Shown in pieces: positions 1-8,098 of a stretch of DNA of 37,095 nt. Made by a program: the position numbers and the translations under genes. The notes below the pieces were generated by a model, which did not search any database, was not told the DNA's origin, and saw nothing but the letters and a program-made list of their open reading frames with translations. Each line of letters opens with the position of its first letter. The stretch's first letter is position 1. The stretch spans positions 1 through 37,095 of the forward strand of contig SFCB01000105.1 of the NCBI GenBank assembly GCA_004367505.1. Reading direction: 5' to 3'. Source of the stretch: Chloroflexi bacterium OHK40 (GTDB lineage Bacteria; Chloroflexota; Chloroflexia; Chloroflexales; Chloroflexaceae).

Positions 1-708
1 CTGCTCCAGCTCCACCCGGCCCCAGAGGAAACCCGCTACACGCCGCGAGAGCACCTGGGTGGCATTGGCCCGCCGCACACGGATGCCATCGATGGCATCG
101 GACAGCCGCACCAGCGGGGTGCCGGGTAGCAGCCCGCGAGCCCAGAGCAGCTGCAGGGTACAGCTATCCTCGCCCGCCTCCTCGTCGATGCGGGTGATCA
201 CAAACCAGCTCCCGACCGCAACCGTCGTCAGCCGGGTGTCGTCAACTGGTGGAGCACCCTGGCCGGGGATGGGGTTCCCGTGCGGGCAGGTCGTTGCCTC
301 ACCCACCAGGGCCGCGATGCGCAGCTCCATCGCGGGCGAGATGATGGGCTCCAGGATGCTCGCCTCGCGGTGCACTTCATGCCAGGGCACCTGCAGCGTG
401 TCGTAGAGAAAGCGCTCCAGCATGCGGTGACGCCGGATGATCTGCTCGGCAATCGCGGCGCCCGTCGGGGTGAGGTGGATGGCATTGCTGGCGGTACGGG
501 TGATCAGCCCCTTCTGCTCCAGCCGCTGCACCACACTCGTCACCGTCGGTGGGCGGACCTTCATCCAGCGACCGAGCTGCGCCGCGATCACCGGCTCGCG
601 CCGGGCCGCCAGGTAGGCGATGATCTCCAGATAGGAGCGTTCGACGGGCGTCGGCGCTGCGCTCGTAGTCGGGGCCTGAAGGGGTGGGAGGGTGCTACCG
701 TCTTGCAT
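1..708 (-). CDS. DtxR/IdeR-type metal-dependent repressor (C-terminus cut by window edge)
   Basis: Predicted cytoplasmic metal-responsive DNA-binding regulator; 236 codons are visible with no stop before base 1. Seen: a winged helix (about residues 22-82) with recognition segment RPPTVTSVVQRLEQKGLI; a dimerisation and metal-binding domain (about 85-155) with RRHRMLE, EVHREASILEP and the family signature CPHGNPIPG; then an SH3/FeoA-like C-terminal part. The ATG at 708 has AAGGA at 718-722. Compared with DtxR, ancillary-site residues H94, E98 and H113 are kept, but the primary-site Met, Cys and His positions appear to be S25, S117 and P121. Its own promoter carries the putative iron box at 855-868, so autoregulation is likely. 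Family assignment is firm; the sensed metal (Fe or Mn) is inferred from the neighbourhood. Confidence 0.88.
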   Translation of the reverse strand, partial: MQDGSTLPPLQAPTTSAAPTPVERSYLEIIAYLAARREPVIAAQLGRWMKVRPPTVTSVVQRLEQKGLITRTASNAIHLTPTGAAIAEQIIRRHRMLERFLYDTLQVPWHEVHREASILEPIISPAMELRIAALVGEATTCPHGNPIPGQGAPPVDDTRLTTVAVGSWFVITRIDEEAGEDSCTLQLLWARGLLPGTPLVRLSDAIDGIRVRRANATQVLSRRVAGFLWGRVELEQ

Positions 709-854
709 GTGCGGCCATCCTTAGGCGTACGCCGGTCTTTCTGGCATAGCAATGCCGGGCCTGGCGCTCGGGGCGCCGGCTATCGTGCTGCAATCGGTTC
801 ACAACGGACCTGGAGCGAGATGTTGCAGGGCTTACGGTGTGCAAATTCGCGGCA

Positions 855-885
855 TTAGGGTATCCTAATATCGCGAGTTTGTCAA
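855..885 (-). promoter_or_regulatory. Promoter with DtxR/IdeR-like iron box (module A)
   Basis: Read on the minus strand, TTGACA (880-885) is followed by the dyad TTAGGATACCCTAA (868-855), which covers the expected -10. The outer arms TTAGG and CCTAA are perfect inverted repeats, as in known IdeR/DtxR operators. The dyad starts 18 bases into the promoter counted from the first T of the -35, the same geometry as at 13315, 14442 and (shifted by one) 20368. It drives the DtxR-like gene with a leader of about 145 nt. Binding by that protein is inferred. Confidence 0.7.
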
Positions 886-1168
886 GCTAGAAGTTGGTAA
901 ACACGTGACCGGCTGCGGGGCAGGCCCTTCGCGTGCGCGGGGGGGGTGCTGGTGCCATACCCTGGACGCCCGCCGGCGCGGGCGTGACCCACGCGCGCCC
1001 AGGTGTCGTTCCCGCGCACGCGGGAACCCAGCGCCCCCGCGTGCGCGGGGCAGGCCGGCATGCGCAAGTGTGTGCAACTTGGTATCGCCCCAGCCCCCCG
1101 CGTGCGCGGGGCAGGCCCTTCGCGTGCGCGGGGCAGGCCCTTCGCGTGCGCGCGCGCAGACGGATGGG
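886..1168. repeat. Intergenic GC-rich inverted and direct repeats
   Basis: No gene is supported here. A near-perfect palindrome GTTCCCGCGCACGCGGGAAC lies at 1008-1027. Copies of a CGCGTGCGCGGGGCAGGCC-type unit follow at about 1037-1060 and, in tandem, about 1098-1160. All frames are open because the DNA is GC-rich and repetitive. The same palindrome family recurs at 14031-14317, so this is a dispersed, REP-like element rather than coding sequence. Confidence 0.75.
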
Positions 1169-1549
1169 CTACTGCATCAGCGTCCAGAGGTCGAAGGCCA
1201 GCGAGCCAGCAACAAGCAAAAAGATCGCGCCGGAGAGCGGCAGAATATCGAAGCGGCGCGGGTGCTGCACGCGCCAGAAGTAGCGCAAACTGGAGACGAG
1301 CAGCCCGATCGCCAGCAGGTCAAAGAGCACAACGATCGCCAGCGACAGCCCGCTCCACAGGCCGATGAGCGGCAGTACGACCGGCAAAATCACGTATTGC
1401 AGCGTACAGCGCAGGCCTGAGATCACAAGTGCCAGGCCCAGAGCACGCTGCTCGGGCTCGCTCGGATTTGCCGTGTCGGGGTCGATGGGCTGCGGCGTCA
1501 CGCGCAGCACGCGCAGCATCACGCGGTCGAGGCTGCTTGCGAGATCCAT
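1169..1549 (-). CDS. Small membrane protein of unknown function
   Basis: A 126-residue protein with a charged N-terminus (about 1-40) and three predicted membrane helices (about 36-60, 63-85 and 100-122). The segment RCTLQYVILPVVLPLIGLWS, with a Cys in the first helix, looks conserved but I cannot name the family. It lies 30 bases downstream of the PanE-like gene on the same strand and is probably the last gene of the operon that starts with the FecCD-like permease. A clear Shine-Dalgarno sequence is not visible (GAAAG about 12 bases before the ATG). Function is unknown; a role with the permease is only positional inference. Confidence 0.65.
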   Translation of the reverse strand: MDLASSLDRVMLRVLRVTPQPIDPDTANPSEPEQRALGLALVISGLRCTLQYVILPVVLPLIGLWSGLSLAIVVLFDLLAIGLLVSSLRYFWRVQHPRRFDILPLSGAIFLLVAGSLAFDLWTLMQ

Positions 1550-1579
1550 GCCATGCTACTTTCCAGGTCAGGGGCGCAT

Positions 1580-2608
1580 TCACCCTGCGCAACAATTATC
1601 GCACAGATCGCAGCCAGGTCGTGGAATGCTCATCGTCTCTGGCTGGGCGTGGACAAAGCGGTCAATCGCTGGCAGCGAGCGAAACCAGCTTCCCAGCGTT
1701 GTCAGGACCGGTGCCGGCACCTTCTGCTCGCGGGCGGTCGCCAGCATATCGCCGTGCAGTTCGCGCAGCTCCGGGAGCGTGTGGGCCAGGCAGCCGCCCA
1801 GGGCACAGCGGGTAAGAGGCCGACGGAGCATGCGTTGTAGTCGCCGTCGCACCAGGGCTGGTTCGTCGCAGTATGCCTGGACCAGCGGAAGCTGACGCAC
1901 GTCGATCCGTTGTGCCGCGCAGACTGCCAGCCCCTCGTGAATGGCCCGCAGCACCTCACTGAGGATGGAATCGCTCATCGCCAGATGACCGACGCTCCCC
2001 GCTTTCAATACACCGCCCGCCAGCCCTACGCGGATCACCGCTCTGGCGGCGAGCAGGGCTGGCATCGAGGTGCGCAGATCGACGGTCAGCCCCGCCGCCC
2101 GTAGCGCACTGGCCACCGGCAGCAGGGAGGGTGAGGCCCCGCCGTCTGCCGTGCCGATCGAGGTCGATTCCGGCAGCAACCAGCCGAAGACCCCCCTGCG
2201 ATCACGTCCGCCGCCGATCGCGGGATAGCCCAGCAAGCAACGCTCGGGCGGCAGCAGCTCGCGCCACGTACGCCAGTCACCCCACTGTTGCTGGAGGAAC
2301 AACACGGGGCATGAGATGGGGCAGGAGGTCAACTGGGCACGTAGTGTGTGACGCTGCGGGCGTTGGACGCAGATCAGCACCAGTTCAGGATCGGGCACGT
2401 CGGCGAGCTGAGCGACCACCTGCGGGCGAAACGTGGCTTGAACCAGCGCGCGCTTCCGGCGCTGGTCAACCACACTGAGCTCCAGACCGTGGCGCAGGGC
2501 GGTGCGCCGCCGCGCCCGTGCCACAACCCATACCTCGTGCCCTGCCTCGGCCAGCTTCCAGGCGTAGATCGTCCCAACGACGCCCGATCCGATCACGACG
2601 ATCCGCAT
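1580..2608 (-). CDS. PanE/ApbA-like NAD(P)-dependent dehydrogenase with Cys-rich tail
   Basis: A 342-residue protein with the N-terminal Rossmann motif GSGVVGTIYAWKLAEAGHEV of the ketopantoate reductase (PanE/ApbA) family and a helical C-terminal half of about the family length. At the position where ketopantoate reductases carry the catalytic Lys and the following Asn, the segment reads AARAVIRVGLAGGVLKAGSV, so the usual Lys-x3-Asn arrangement is not evident. The protein ends in CDLCDNCCAG, an unusual four-Cys tail that could bind metal. Its ATG follows the FecCD-like gene's TAA by one base, implying coupled translation and a metal-related job. The substrate is unknown, and pantothenate synthesis is unlikely. 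Confidence 0.78.
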   Translation of the reverse strand: MRIVVIGSGVVGTIYAWKLAEAGHEVWVVARARRRTALRHGLELSVVDQRRKRALVQATFRPQVVAQLADVPDPELVLICVQRPQRHTLRAQLTSCPISCPVLFLQQQWGDWRTWRELLPPERCLLGYPAIGGGRDRRGVFGWLLPESTSIGTADGGASPSLLPVASALRAAGLTVDLRTSMPALLAARAVIRVGLAGGVLKAGSVGHLAMSDSILSEVLRAIHEGLAVCAAQRIDVRQLPLVQAYCDEPALVRRRLQRMLRRPLTRCALGGCLAHTLPELRELHGDMLATAREQKVPAPVLTTLGSWFRSLPAIDRFVHAQPETMSIPRPGCDLCDNCCAG

Positions 2609-2609
2609 G

Positions 2610-3596
2610 TTAGTACTCCCTGCTCACCGGTCGAAGCCGTGCAATGATGAAGGAGCCCAGGCTAGCAACGACGAGCAGCGCGCCCACGGGAAGCTCGCTG
2701 ATCAACCCGAGCGAGGGCAGCGTGGCGGTCAGCCCGCGCGCGGCAAGGTCGGCGCCGGATAGCATGGTTGCGCCGAGGAGCCCCGCAAGGAGTAGCCGAT
2801 CACGTTCCTTCTCGCTCAATGTGGTGGCCCAGCGCCCCGCGCACAGGCCGATGAGGCCGAGCGCGCCGGCGCACACCGTCGCGGCTGCTGCGCTGAGCGC
2901 CGCGCCGAGTAGCGGGAGCCAGCGTCGCTCCGGCCAGACCAGGCTCGCCGCTACGGTAGCCGTCGCCAGCACCGTCAGGGGCAAGGCCGCCCGCCAGTTC
3001 GCCCAGTCGCGCTGCTCCAGGCTACCCAGGCACCAGCGCACCCAGGTGGCGACGCGCACCTCGCCGATCAGGAGCGCGAAAGCCAGCAGGGGTGCCCCAA
3101 GCGCGAGCAGCAGGCCGATCGCCTGGGCGCGTCCGGGCCGTGTGGGCCAGCGCTGGGCCGCGAGCATGAGCAGCGCAGCTCCCACGCCACAGCCCGCACC
3201 AACCGCGAGATGGAGTGCCCACCAGGGGCGCGCCGGCTCGCTTGCCAGCAGGCCCACCGCGCCGAAGGCGCCCAGGGCCATCACCCCGCTCCAACCGGGA
3301 TCACGGGCCGCCTGCCGGCTTACCCGCCCGAGCAGCACCGCGCCCATTCCCACCAGCGCGCCCGCCACAAGCGCCAGGAGGAGCCGGGGCAGGCGCAGGT
3401 TGCGCACGATTGCCGCCGCTGCTGGATCCGCCCCCGGCATCACGATGGCCTGCGCCATCCTGGCCGGCGTCAACGGTACTGTCCCGAGCATCAGGCTCAG
3501 AACGGCCAGTACGAGCAGGACGCCCACACAGAGCCAGGCGGCCCCTGTCGCGGAGCGCCCCGATACGCGGTATTCCGTGTTGAGCGTGCGAGCCAC
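2610..3596 (-). CDS. Divergent FecCD-family ABC permease
   Basis: A 328-residue integral membrane protein with about 8-10 hydrophobic helices, the size of FecCD/BtuC permeases that move siderophores, heme or B12. The family segment RNLRLPRLLLALVAGALVGM is clear (about 65-84). The normally conserved GxxxQ and NPLAdPgxxG region has become LLGRVSRQAARDPGWSGV, and the C-terminal GLIGLCAGRWATTLSEKERD replaces the usual GLIVPHxxR segment. It is therefore a divergent paralog that may not be a standard importer. Start is GTG with AGGAG six bases upstream. No ATPase or binding protein adjoins it; its partners could be HmuV or the binding proteins at 14.6-17.8 kb (inference). Confidence 0.75.
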   Translation of the reverse strand: MARTLNTEYRVSGRSATGAAWLCVGVLLVLAVLSLMLGTVPLTPARMAQAIVMPGADPAAAAIVRNLRLPRLLLALVAGALVGMGAVLLGRVSRQAARDPGWSGVMALGAFGAVGLLASEPARPWWALHLAVGAGCGVGAALLMLAAQRWPTRPGRAQAIGLLLALGAPLLAFALLIGEVRVATWVRWCLGSLEQRDWANWRAALPLTVLATATVAASLVWPERRWLPLLGAALSAAAATVCAGALGLIGLCAGRWATTLSEKERDRLLLAGLLGATMLSGADLAARGLTATLPSLGLISELPVGALLVVASLGSFIIARLRPVSREY

Positions 3597-3801
3597 AGTC
3601 AGCTCCTCTCATCGTTGTGCCGCCTGTGTCGCGCCTGATGGCGAGCCTGGCAGGGCCCAGCAATCGATCAGCCGCAACAGCCAGCACGAGGGCGATCGGC
3701 TGTGCCGCAAGAGCCGGTCTCACCTCTCACAGCTCCAGAGCCTGGTATGGTCACCGGCGAGATGACGCCGTGCAATCCGGGCTGGCCGCGTCCATCTGGC
3801 A

Positions 3802-4161
3802 TTACCCGTGGGGCTGAAACGGTTTGCCGTGGGGCTCCTCTACCAGTTCGGGGCGACTGGTGTCGAGGACGATCTCGTGTAGCTCCAGTTTGCTCGGCGC
3901 GCTGAAGGTCGCTCTGGGCAGGCTGCCCGAGCGGGCGTGGCCTTCGCGGAAGGCATCGGAGTGCACCCAGGCTTCAAAGTGCGCCCGGCTCTCCCAGATG
4001 GTGAGCACGATGTAGGGATCGCCGGGGTTGACCGGCCGCAGGAGTTGGTTGCTCACAAAGCCGGGCATCCTGTCCACCAGGCCGGCCCGGTTGCGGAAGT
4101 GCTCCTCAAAGAGCGCGGCGTACTCCGGGTTGACGAAAATGCGATTCGCGGTGGTGATCAC
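3802..4161 (-). CDS. IsdG/HmoA-type heme-degrading monooxygenase
   Basis: A 119-residue protein with one antibiotic-biosynthesis-monooxygenase (ABM) fold. The residues used by IsdG-type heme oxygenases are in place: N6 (ANRIF), W56 (LTIWES) and H75 (FREGHAR), with the family segment MPGFVSNQLLRP before W56. The expected role is cytoplasmic opening of heme to release iron. A C-terminal tail of about 35 residues exceeds the core domain. Its GTG start overlaps the fbpC TGA (GTGA), so it is translated with the ferric transporter. Together with hmuTUV upstream on the same strand it completes a heme import and degradation path. Some ABM proteins are not heme enzymes, but the N-W-H triad and context favour one. 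Confidence 0.82.
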   Translation of the reverse strand: MITTANRIFVNPEYAALFEEHFRNRAGLVDRMPGFVSNQLLRPVNPGDPYIVLTIWESRAHFEAWVHSDAFREGHARSGSLPRATFSAPSKLELHEIVLDTSRPELVEEPHGKPFQPHG

Positions 4162-5195
4162 GACTCCTCCTCAGGGTAGGCGACAAGCGGCTCACACAGG
4201 GTTGGCTGCACATACGCGCCCGGCTCAATCGGTGTGCCCGGGCGACAACGAGCGACGATGGTGGTTCCGTCGGCGAGCGCGAGCCGCACGATCTGGTCGT
4301 GGCCGAGGAAGCGCCGGCTGGTCACGCGCCACGGGGCCGTCTCATCCGGTCTGAGCGCGAGCGCTTCTGGCCGTATCAGCAGTTGTACCGGGCCGTGCAT
4401 GGGCGCCGTGAGCCGCACCCGTCCGAGCCGGCACTCGGCGCAATCGCCGCAGGCCATCCCGGGCAGCAGGTTGGCCTGGCCGACAAAGGTAGCCACCTGG
4501 GGATCGGCGGGGCGCGCGTAGAGCTGTGCAGGTGCCGCCACCTGCCGGATGCGCCCGGCGAACATCACCGCCACGGTGTCGGCCAGGCTCAGGGCCTCCT
4601 CCTGGTCGTGGGTGACGAGCAGGGTCGTCGTGCCGGTACGGCGGAGGATGTCGATCACCTCCTCGCGAAGCTGGAGGCGCAAGGTGGCGTCGAGGTTGGC
4701 AAATGGCTCGTCGAGCAGCACCACCGCCGGCTCGGGGGCCAGGGCGCGAGCCAGAGCCACCCGCTGCTGCTGTCCACCAGAGAGCTGGTGTGGGTAGCGC
4801 TCCTCCAGCCCGGCCATGCCCACCAGGTCGAGCAGGGCGGCCACCCGCGCGCGGCGTGCGGCCTGCTTCTGGCGATTGAGGGCGAAGCCGATGTTGCCGC
4901 CGATGGTCAGATGTGGAAACAGGGCGCCATCCTGAAAGACCAGCCCGACTCCGCGTTCCTCCGGCGGCACCTGGCGCCCCGGCCCCGCCACCTGCCGGCC
5001 AGCAATCGCAATCGTTCCGCTGTCTGGGCGCTCCAGCCCGGCAATCAGGCGCAGCGTCGTCGTCTTGCCGCAGCCGCTTGGCCCCAGCAGGGCCAGCACC
5101 TGGCCTCGCGCAAGCTCCAGGGAGACCTCATCCACCGCGCGGGTGCCGGGCTGGTAGCTCTTGCTCACCGCGTCGAGGACCACGGCAACACTCAT
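4158..5195 (-). CDS. fbpC: Ferric iron ABC transporter ATP-binding protein
   Basis: A 345-residue ATPase of the FbpC/PotA group. Walker A GPSGCGKTTT (about 37-46), Q-loop VFQDGALFPHLT, signature [15 protein letters not shown], Walker B VVLLDEPFANLD and switch VTHDQEEA are all present. A TOBE-like C-terminal domain (about 240-345) contains CGDCAECRLG, four Cys in a short loop that may bind metal or a cluster; this is not a usual feature of the family. The gene overlaps fbpB upstream (ATGA) and the heme monooxygenase downstream (GTGA). It energises Fe3+ import through FbpB. Confidence 0.92.
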   Translation of the reverse strand: MSVAVVLDAVSKSYQPGTRAVDEVSLELARGQVLALLGPSGCGKTTTLRLIAGLERPDSGTIAIAGRQVAGPGRQVPPEERGVGLVFQDGALFPHLTIGGNIGFALNRQKQAARRARVAALLDLVGMAGLEERYPHQLSGGQQQRVALARALAPEPAVVLLDEPFANLDATLRLQLREEVIDILRRTGTTTLLVTHDQEEALSLADTVAVMFAGRIRQVAAPAQLYARPADPQVATFVGQANLLPGMACGDCAECRLGRVRLTAPMHGPVQLLIRPEALALRPDETAPWRVTSRRFLGHDQIVRLALADGTTIVARCRPGTPIEPGAYVQPTLCEPLVAYPEEES

Positions 5196-6799
5196 GGGGT
5201 CCCCCGGGGCTCCAGGCCGCTCATAACGAGGGCAACCGGAATCACACCGGCGCCAACGATGATCAGCGCCGGGATGGCCGCTGCCTGCCAGAACGACTCA
5301 GCGGCGAGCATATAGGTCCAGATCGCCAGGGTGTCCATGCCAAACGGGCGCAGCAGCAGCGTGACTGGCAACTCCTTCATCACATCCACAAAGACCAGCA
5401 CCGCCCCTACCATGAGCCCGCTTCGAACCAGCGGCGCGTGAATGCGACAAAGCACCCGCAACGGGCGTGCGCCGAGCACCCGCGCCGACTCCACTAGCTG
5501 GGGCGTCACACGGTCCAGGCTCGCCTCTACGCTGGCATACGTGATGGCGAGAAAGCGCGCCAGGTAGCCGTAGAGCAGCCCGGCGAGCGAGCCGGTGAGC
5601 AGCAGCCCCCCGGCGACACCACTCTCGATCAGGCGGTGGTCGAGCCCGGCGAGCAGCGTCAGGGTCCCGGCGCCCACGACTGCCCCCGGCACCGCATAGC
5701 CGAGGGTGGCCAGCCGGGTGGCGCTCCGCCCGATCCGCCCCGGCTCCACCCGCACGCTCGACGCCAGCAGCAGGGCCACCAGGCTCGCCAGCAGCGCCGC
5801 TCCACCCGCCAGGCCCACCGTGGTGCGGATGTAGCGCCAACCCACGCCCTCGGCCGTCGGCAGGGTCGGCAGGAGCGACTCCCGCACCACCCAGACGACG
5901 AGTTGGACCACAGGCAGCCCGAAGGCAACGGCGAAGACGGTAGCGCAGGCCAGGGTTGCCGTGGCCGCGCGCCAGCCGCGCAACGGAGTTGGCGCCAGGC
6001 GCGGCGCGGTGCCACCACGCTGGGTGAAGCGGGCATGGCCGCGCAAAATACGCTCCAACACGATTAGCAGCAGGGCGGCCAGCAACAGCAGCGTGGCGAG
6101 CTCAGTGGCTGCCGCCCGGTCCATCATCCCCTCCCAGATCCGGAACACGCCCTCGCTGAGGGTGGGCACGTTGAAGAAGCGCACCGTGGCAAAGTCGGTA
6201 AGCGTTTCCAGCATCGCCAGCGTTGCCCCGGCCACCAGAGCCGGCCGGGCCAGCGGCAGCGCCACCCGTGTGAAGGCTTCCCGGCGGCTCAGGCCCAGCG
6301 CGCGCGCCGTGTCGAGCCCGGCGGCGGCCTGTTCGGCGAAGGCGGCCCGCGCCAGGAGGTACACATAAGGGTACCAGACCAGCGAAAGGACCACGATCGC
6401 TCCACCTAGCGAGCGGATCTCGGGGAACCAGACCTCGGGGCCAAACCAGGCGCGCAGGGCCGTCTGCGTCGGGCCGGCGTAGTCGAACGTGGCCATAAAG
6501 ACGAAGCCCAGCACGTAGCTCGGCACGGCCAGTGGCAGTACCAGCAGCCAGGCGAACAGGCGGCGACCCGGAAAGTAGTATGCGCTGATGAGCCAGGCCA
6601 GGCTGGTGCCGATCAGCAGTGTGCAGATCCCGACACCCGCCGTGAGGAGCGCCGTGCTCGCCAGCATTCCGAGCAGCTGCGTCTCCCAGAGCAGCGCCCA
6701 GACCTCGGTTGAAGGCGTGAGCAGCTGGGCCGCGACGACCAGCAGCGGTGCGACGATCAGCAGGGCCAGGCTGAGTGGGACGAGTGTGCGCAGCGACAT
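5192..6799 (-). CDS. fbpB: Ferric iron ABC transporter permease (fused two-domain)
   Basis: A 535-residue membrane protein with about 12 helices in two repeats, each with a binding-protein-dependent permease EAA loop: ARALGLSRREAFTRVALPLARP in the first half and SARVLGARPLRVLCRIHAPL in the second. This is the FbpB/ThiP layout, in which one chain forms the whole channel for Fe3+ delivered by FbpA. It starts at ATG 6799 with only a weak AGG-type ribosome site and lies 84 bases after fbpA; a strong hairpin occupies that gap. It overlaps fbpC by four bases. The fbp type is preferred over thiP because the binding protein next door is of the iron class. Confidence 0.92.
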   Translation of the reverse strand: MSLRTLVPLSLALLIVAPLLVVAAQLLTPSTEVWALLWETQLLGMLASTALLTAGVGICTLLIGTSLAWLISAYYFPGRRLFAWLLVLPLAVPSYVLGFVFMATFDYAGPTQTALRAWFGPEVWFPEIRSLGGAIVVLSLVWYPYVYLLARAAFAEQAAAGLDTARALGLSRREAFTRVALPLARPALVAGATLAMLETLTDFATVRFFNVPTLSEGVFRIWEGMMDRAAATELATLLLLAALLLIVLERILRGHARFTQRGGTAPRLAPTPLRGWRAATATLACATVFAVAFGLPVVQLVVWVVRESLLPTLPTAEGVGWRYIRTTVGLAGGAALLASLVALLLASSVRVEPGRIGRSATRLATLGYAVPGAVVGAGTLTLLAGLDHRLIESGVAGGLLLTGSLAGLLYGYLARFLAITYASVEASLDRVTPQLVESARVLGARPLRVLCRIHAPLVRSGLMVGAVLVFVDVMKELPVTLLLRPFGMDTLAIWTYMLAAESFWQAAAIPALIIVGAGVIPVALVMSGLEPRGTP

Positions 6800-6835
6800 G
6801 AGCGAGCCTGCATGGAACGAGACGTGAAACCATGG

Positions 6836-6872
6836 TCCGCCCGGACAGCGCGGATCGTGCTGTCCGGACGGA
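6836..6872 (-). other. Hairpin between fbpA and fbpB
   Basis: CCGGACAGC (6841-6849) and GCTGTCCGG (6859-6867) form a perfect 9-bp stem with a 9-base loop. TCCG (6836-6839) and CGGA (6869-6872) extend it across one mismatch. No T-run follows. In an operon such a hairpin can stabilise the upstream binding-protein mRNA or attenuate transcription, giving more binding protein than permease. Confidence 0.7.
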
Positions 6873-6883
6873 AGATCGGGCGC

Positions 6884-7930
6884 CTATTTGTAGCCGGTCC
6901 TGGCCAACAGGCGGATCGCCTGGGGCTGGAAGCGGCCCAGTTCGCTCTTCGGCTGCGGGTCGATGATGAAGGTGCCGAAGCTGGCCGTAACCGGGTTAAC
7001 CGGGGCCGCCGGATTTGCCGGGTACTCATAGTTGCCACCCGGCAGCGTAGAGGCGTCGGCGCCCTGCCCGGTGGTTGCCAGCCACTCCAACAGCCGCACC
7101 GCATTGTCGCGATTGCGCGCGCTGGCCGTAATGCCCATACCGGAGAGGTTCACCACGGTGCCGGCCTCGGTCTGGTTGGGGAAGAAGACCCGCACCGGCA
7201 GGTTGGGGTTGCGCGCCAGCTGCTGGGCCACGTAGTAGTGGTTGACGATACCTACGTCGCAGCCACCGGCGGCGACCGTCTCCACAATTCGCGAGTCGCT
7301 ATCGATGAACTGTGGCCGGTTCGCCACCCAGGGCCGCAGGATGGCCTCCTCAACCACCTTCTCGCCGTGGAGCGCGATAAAGCTAGAGATCAGCGCCTGG
7401 GTGTAGATATGGCTAGCCGGGCGGAAGCAGAGCCGGTTGCGCCACTTGCGGTCGCCGAGGGCGGCATAGGTCGAAAGCTCGCTCGGCCGCACCTTGTTGG
7501 GGTTGTAAACGATCACCCGGGCACGCTGGGTGAGGCCGAACCAGCGGTTCTGCGGGTCGCGCAGGTTGGCCGGAATAGCCTGGCGCAGAACCGCCGAGTC
7601 AACCGGCTGGAGCAAGCCCTCCTGCGCGGCGATCCACAGGCTACCGGCATCGATCGTGAACAGCACGTCGGCGGGCGTCTGGCGACCTTCGGCGCGCAGG
7701 CGCTCCAGCAACGACTGGGTGCTGCCCTGCGAGAGGCGCACCTCGATGCCGGTTTCCTGGGTGAAGCGCTGGAAGACTGGCTCCATGGCCCCGTAGTGGC
7801 GTGCCGAGTAGATGTTGACCACCTGGGGCACGGATTGGGCCTGCGCGGGGTTTACCCAGAGGGCCAGCGTGGCGACGAGGAACAGCACCGAGAGCATCCT
7901 GAGCAGCGAGCGGTTGGAGATGCGCGACAT
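6884..7930 (-). CDS. fbpA: Ferric iron ABC transporter substrate-binding protein
   Basis: A 348-residue extracytoplasmic binding protein of the FbpA/FutA class. The ATG at 7930 is chosen because AGGAGG lies eight bases upstream; an in-frame TTG at 7951 would place that ribosome site inside the gene. A Sec signal (about 1-31, ending NPAQA-QS) has no lipobox Cys, unlike the other binding proteins in this window. The mature start VVNIYSARHYGAMEPVFQRF is typical, with Tyr at about 41 and 46, and the adjacent tyrosines of GIVNHYYVAQQ (about 232-233) match the Fe3+-ligand Tyr pair of the family. Operon order is fbpA-fbpB-fbpC-heme monooxygenase. No iron box was seen in the 168 bases upstream, so it may depend on the hmu promoter. 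Confidence 0.92.
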   Translation of the reverse strand: MSRISNRSLLRMLSVLFLVATLALWVNPAQAQSVPQVVNIYSARHYGAMEPVFQRFTQETGIEVRLSQGSTQSLLERLRAEGRQTPADVLFTIDAGSLWIAAQEGLLQPVDSAVLRQAIPANLRDPQNRWFGLTQRARVIVYNPNKVRPSELSTYAALGDRKWRNRLCFRPASHIYTQALISSFIALHGEKVVEEAILRPWVANRPQFIDSDSRIVETVAAGGCDVGIVNHYYVAQQLARNPNLPVRVFFPNQTEAGTVVNLSGMGITASARNRDNAVRLLEWLATTGQGADASTLPGGNYEYPANPAAPVNPVTASFGTFIIDPQPKSELGRFQPQAIRLLARTGYK

Positions 7931-8098
7931 GAAACGTTCCCTCCTCAACAAGCCTCATGAACCAGACCAACAGACGAACAACGGCTAGCGGCTCAATGGA
8001 ACAGGGCACAGGCAGCAGAGTCCGTTCCTCTCACCCCCTTCCTCTATCCAGTGGGTTCAGGAACAGACAGCGCGTCCGAGCCATTGCAGCGTCGACCA

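Noticed and set aside
1580-2608. Assigning panE (ketopantoate reductase)
   Set aside because: The catalytic Lys region is not evident and the gene is tied to a metal-type permease, so a symbol would be misleading.
3602-3723. Minus-strand peptide with ALVLAVAADRLLGPARL-like sequence upstream of the FecCD-like gene, faintly like the CobD/CbiB N-terminus
   Set aside because: Only about 20 residues, no ribosome site, and the frame then runs as a shadow of the permease gene.
5192-6799. Thiamine transporter permease ThiP
   Set aside because: Same architecture, but the partner binding protein has the Tyr-Tyr iron ligands of FbpA and the operon includes a heme monooxygenase.
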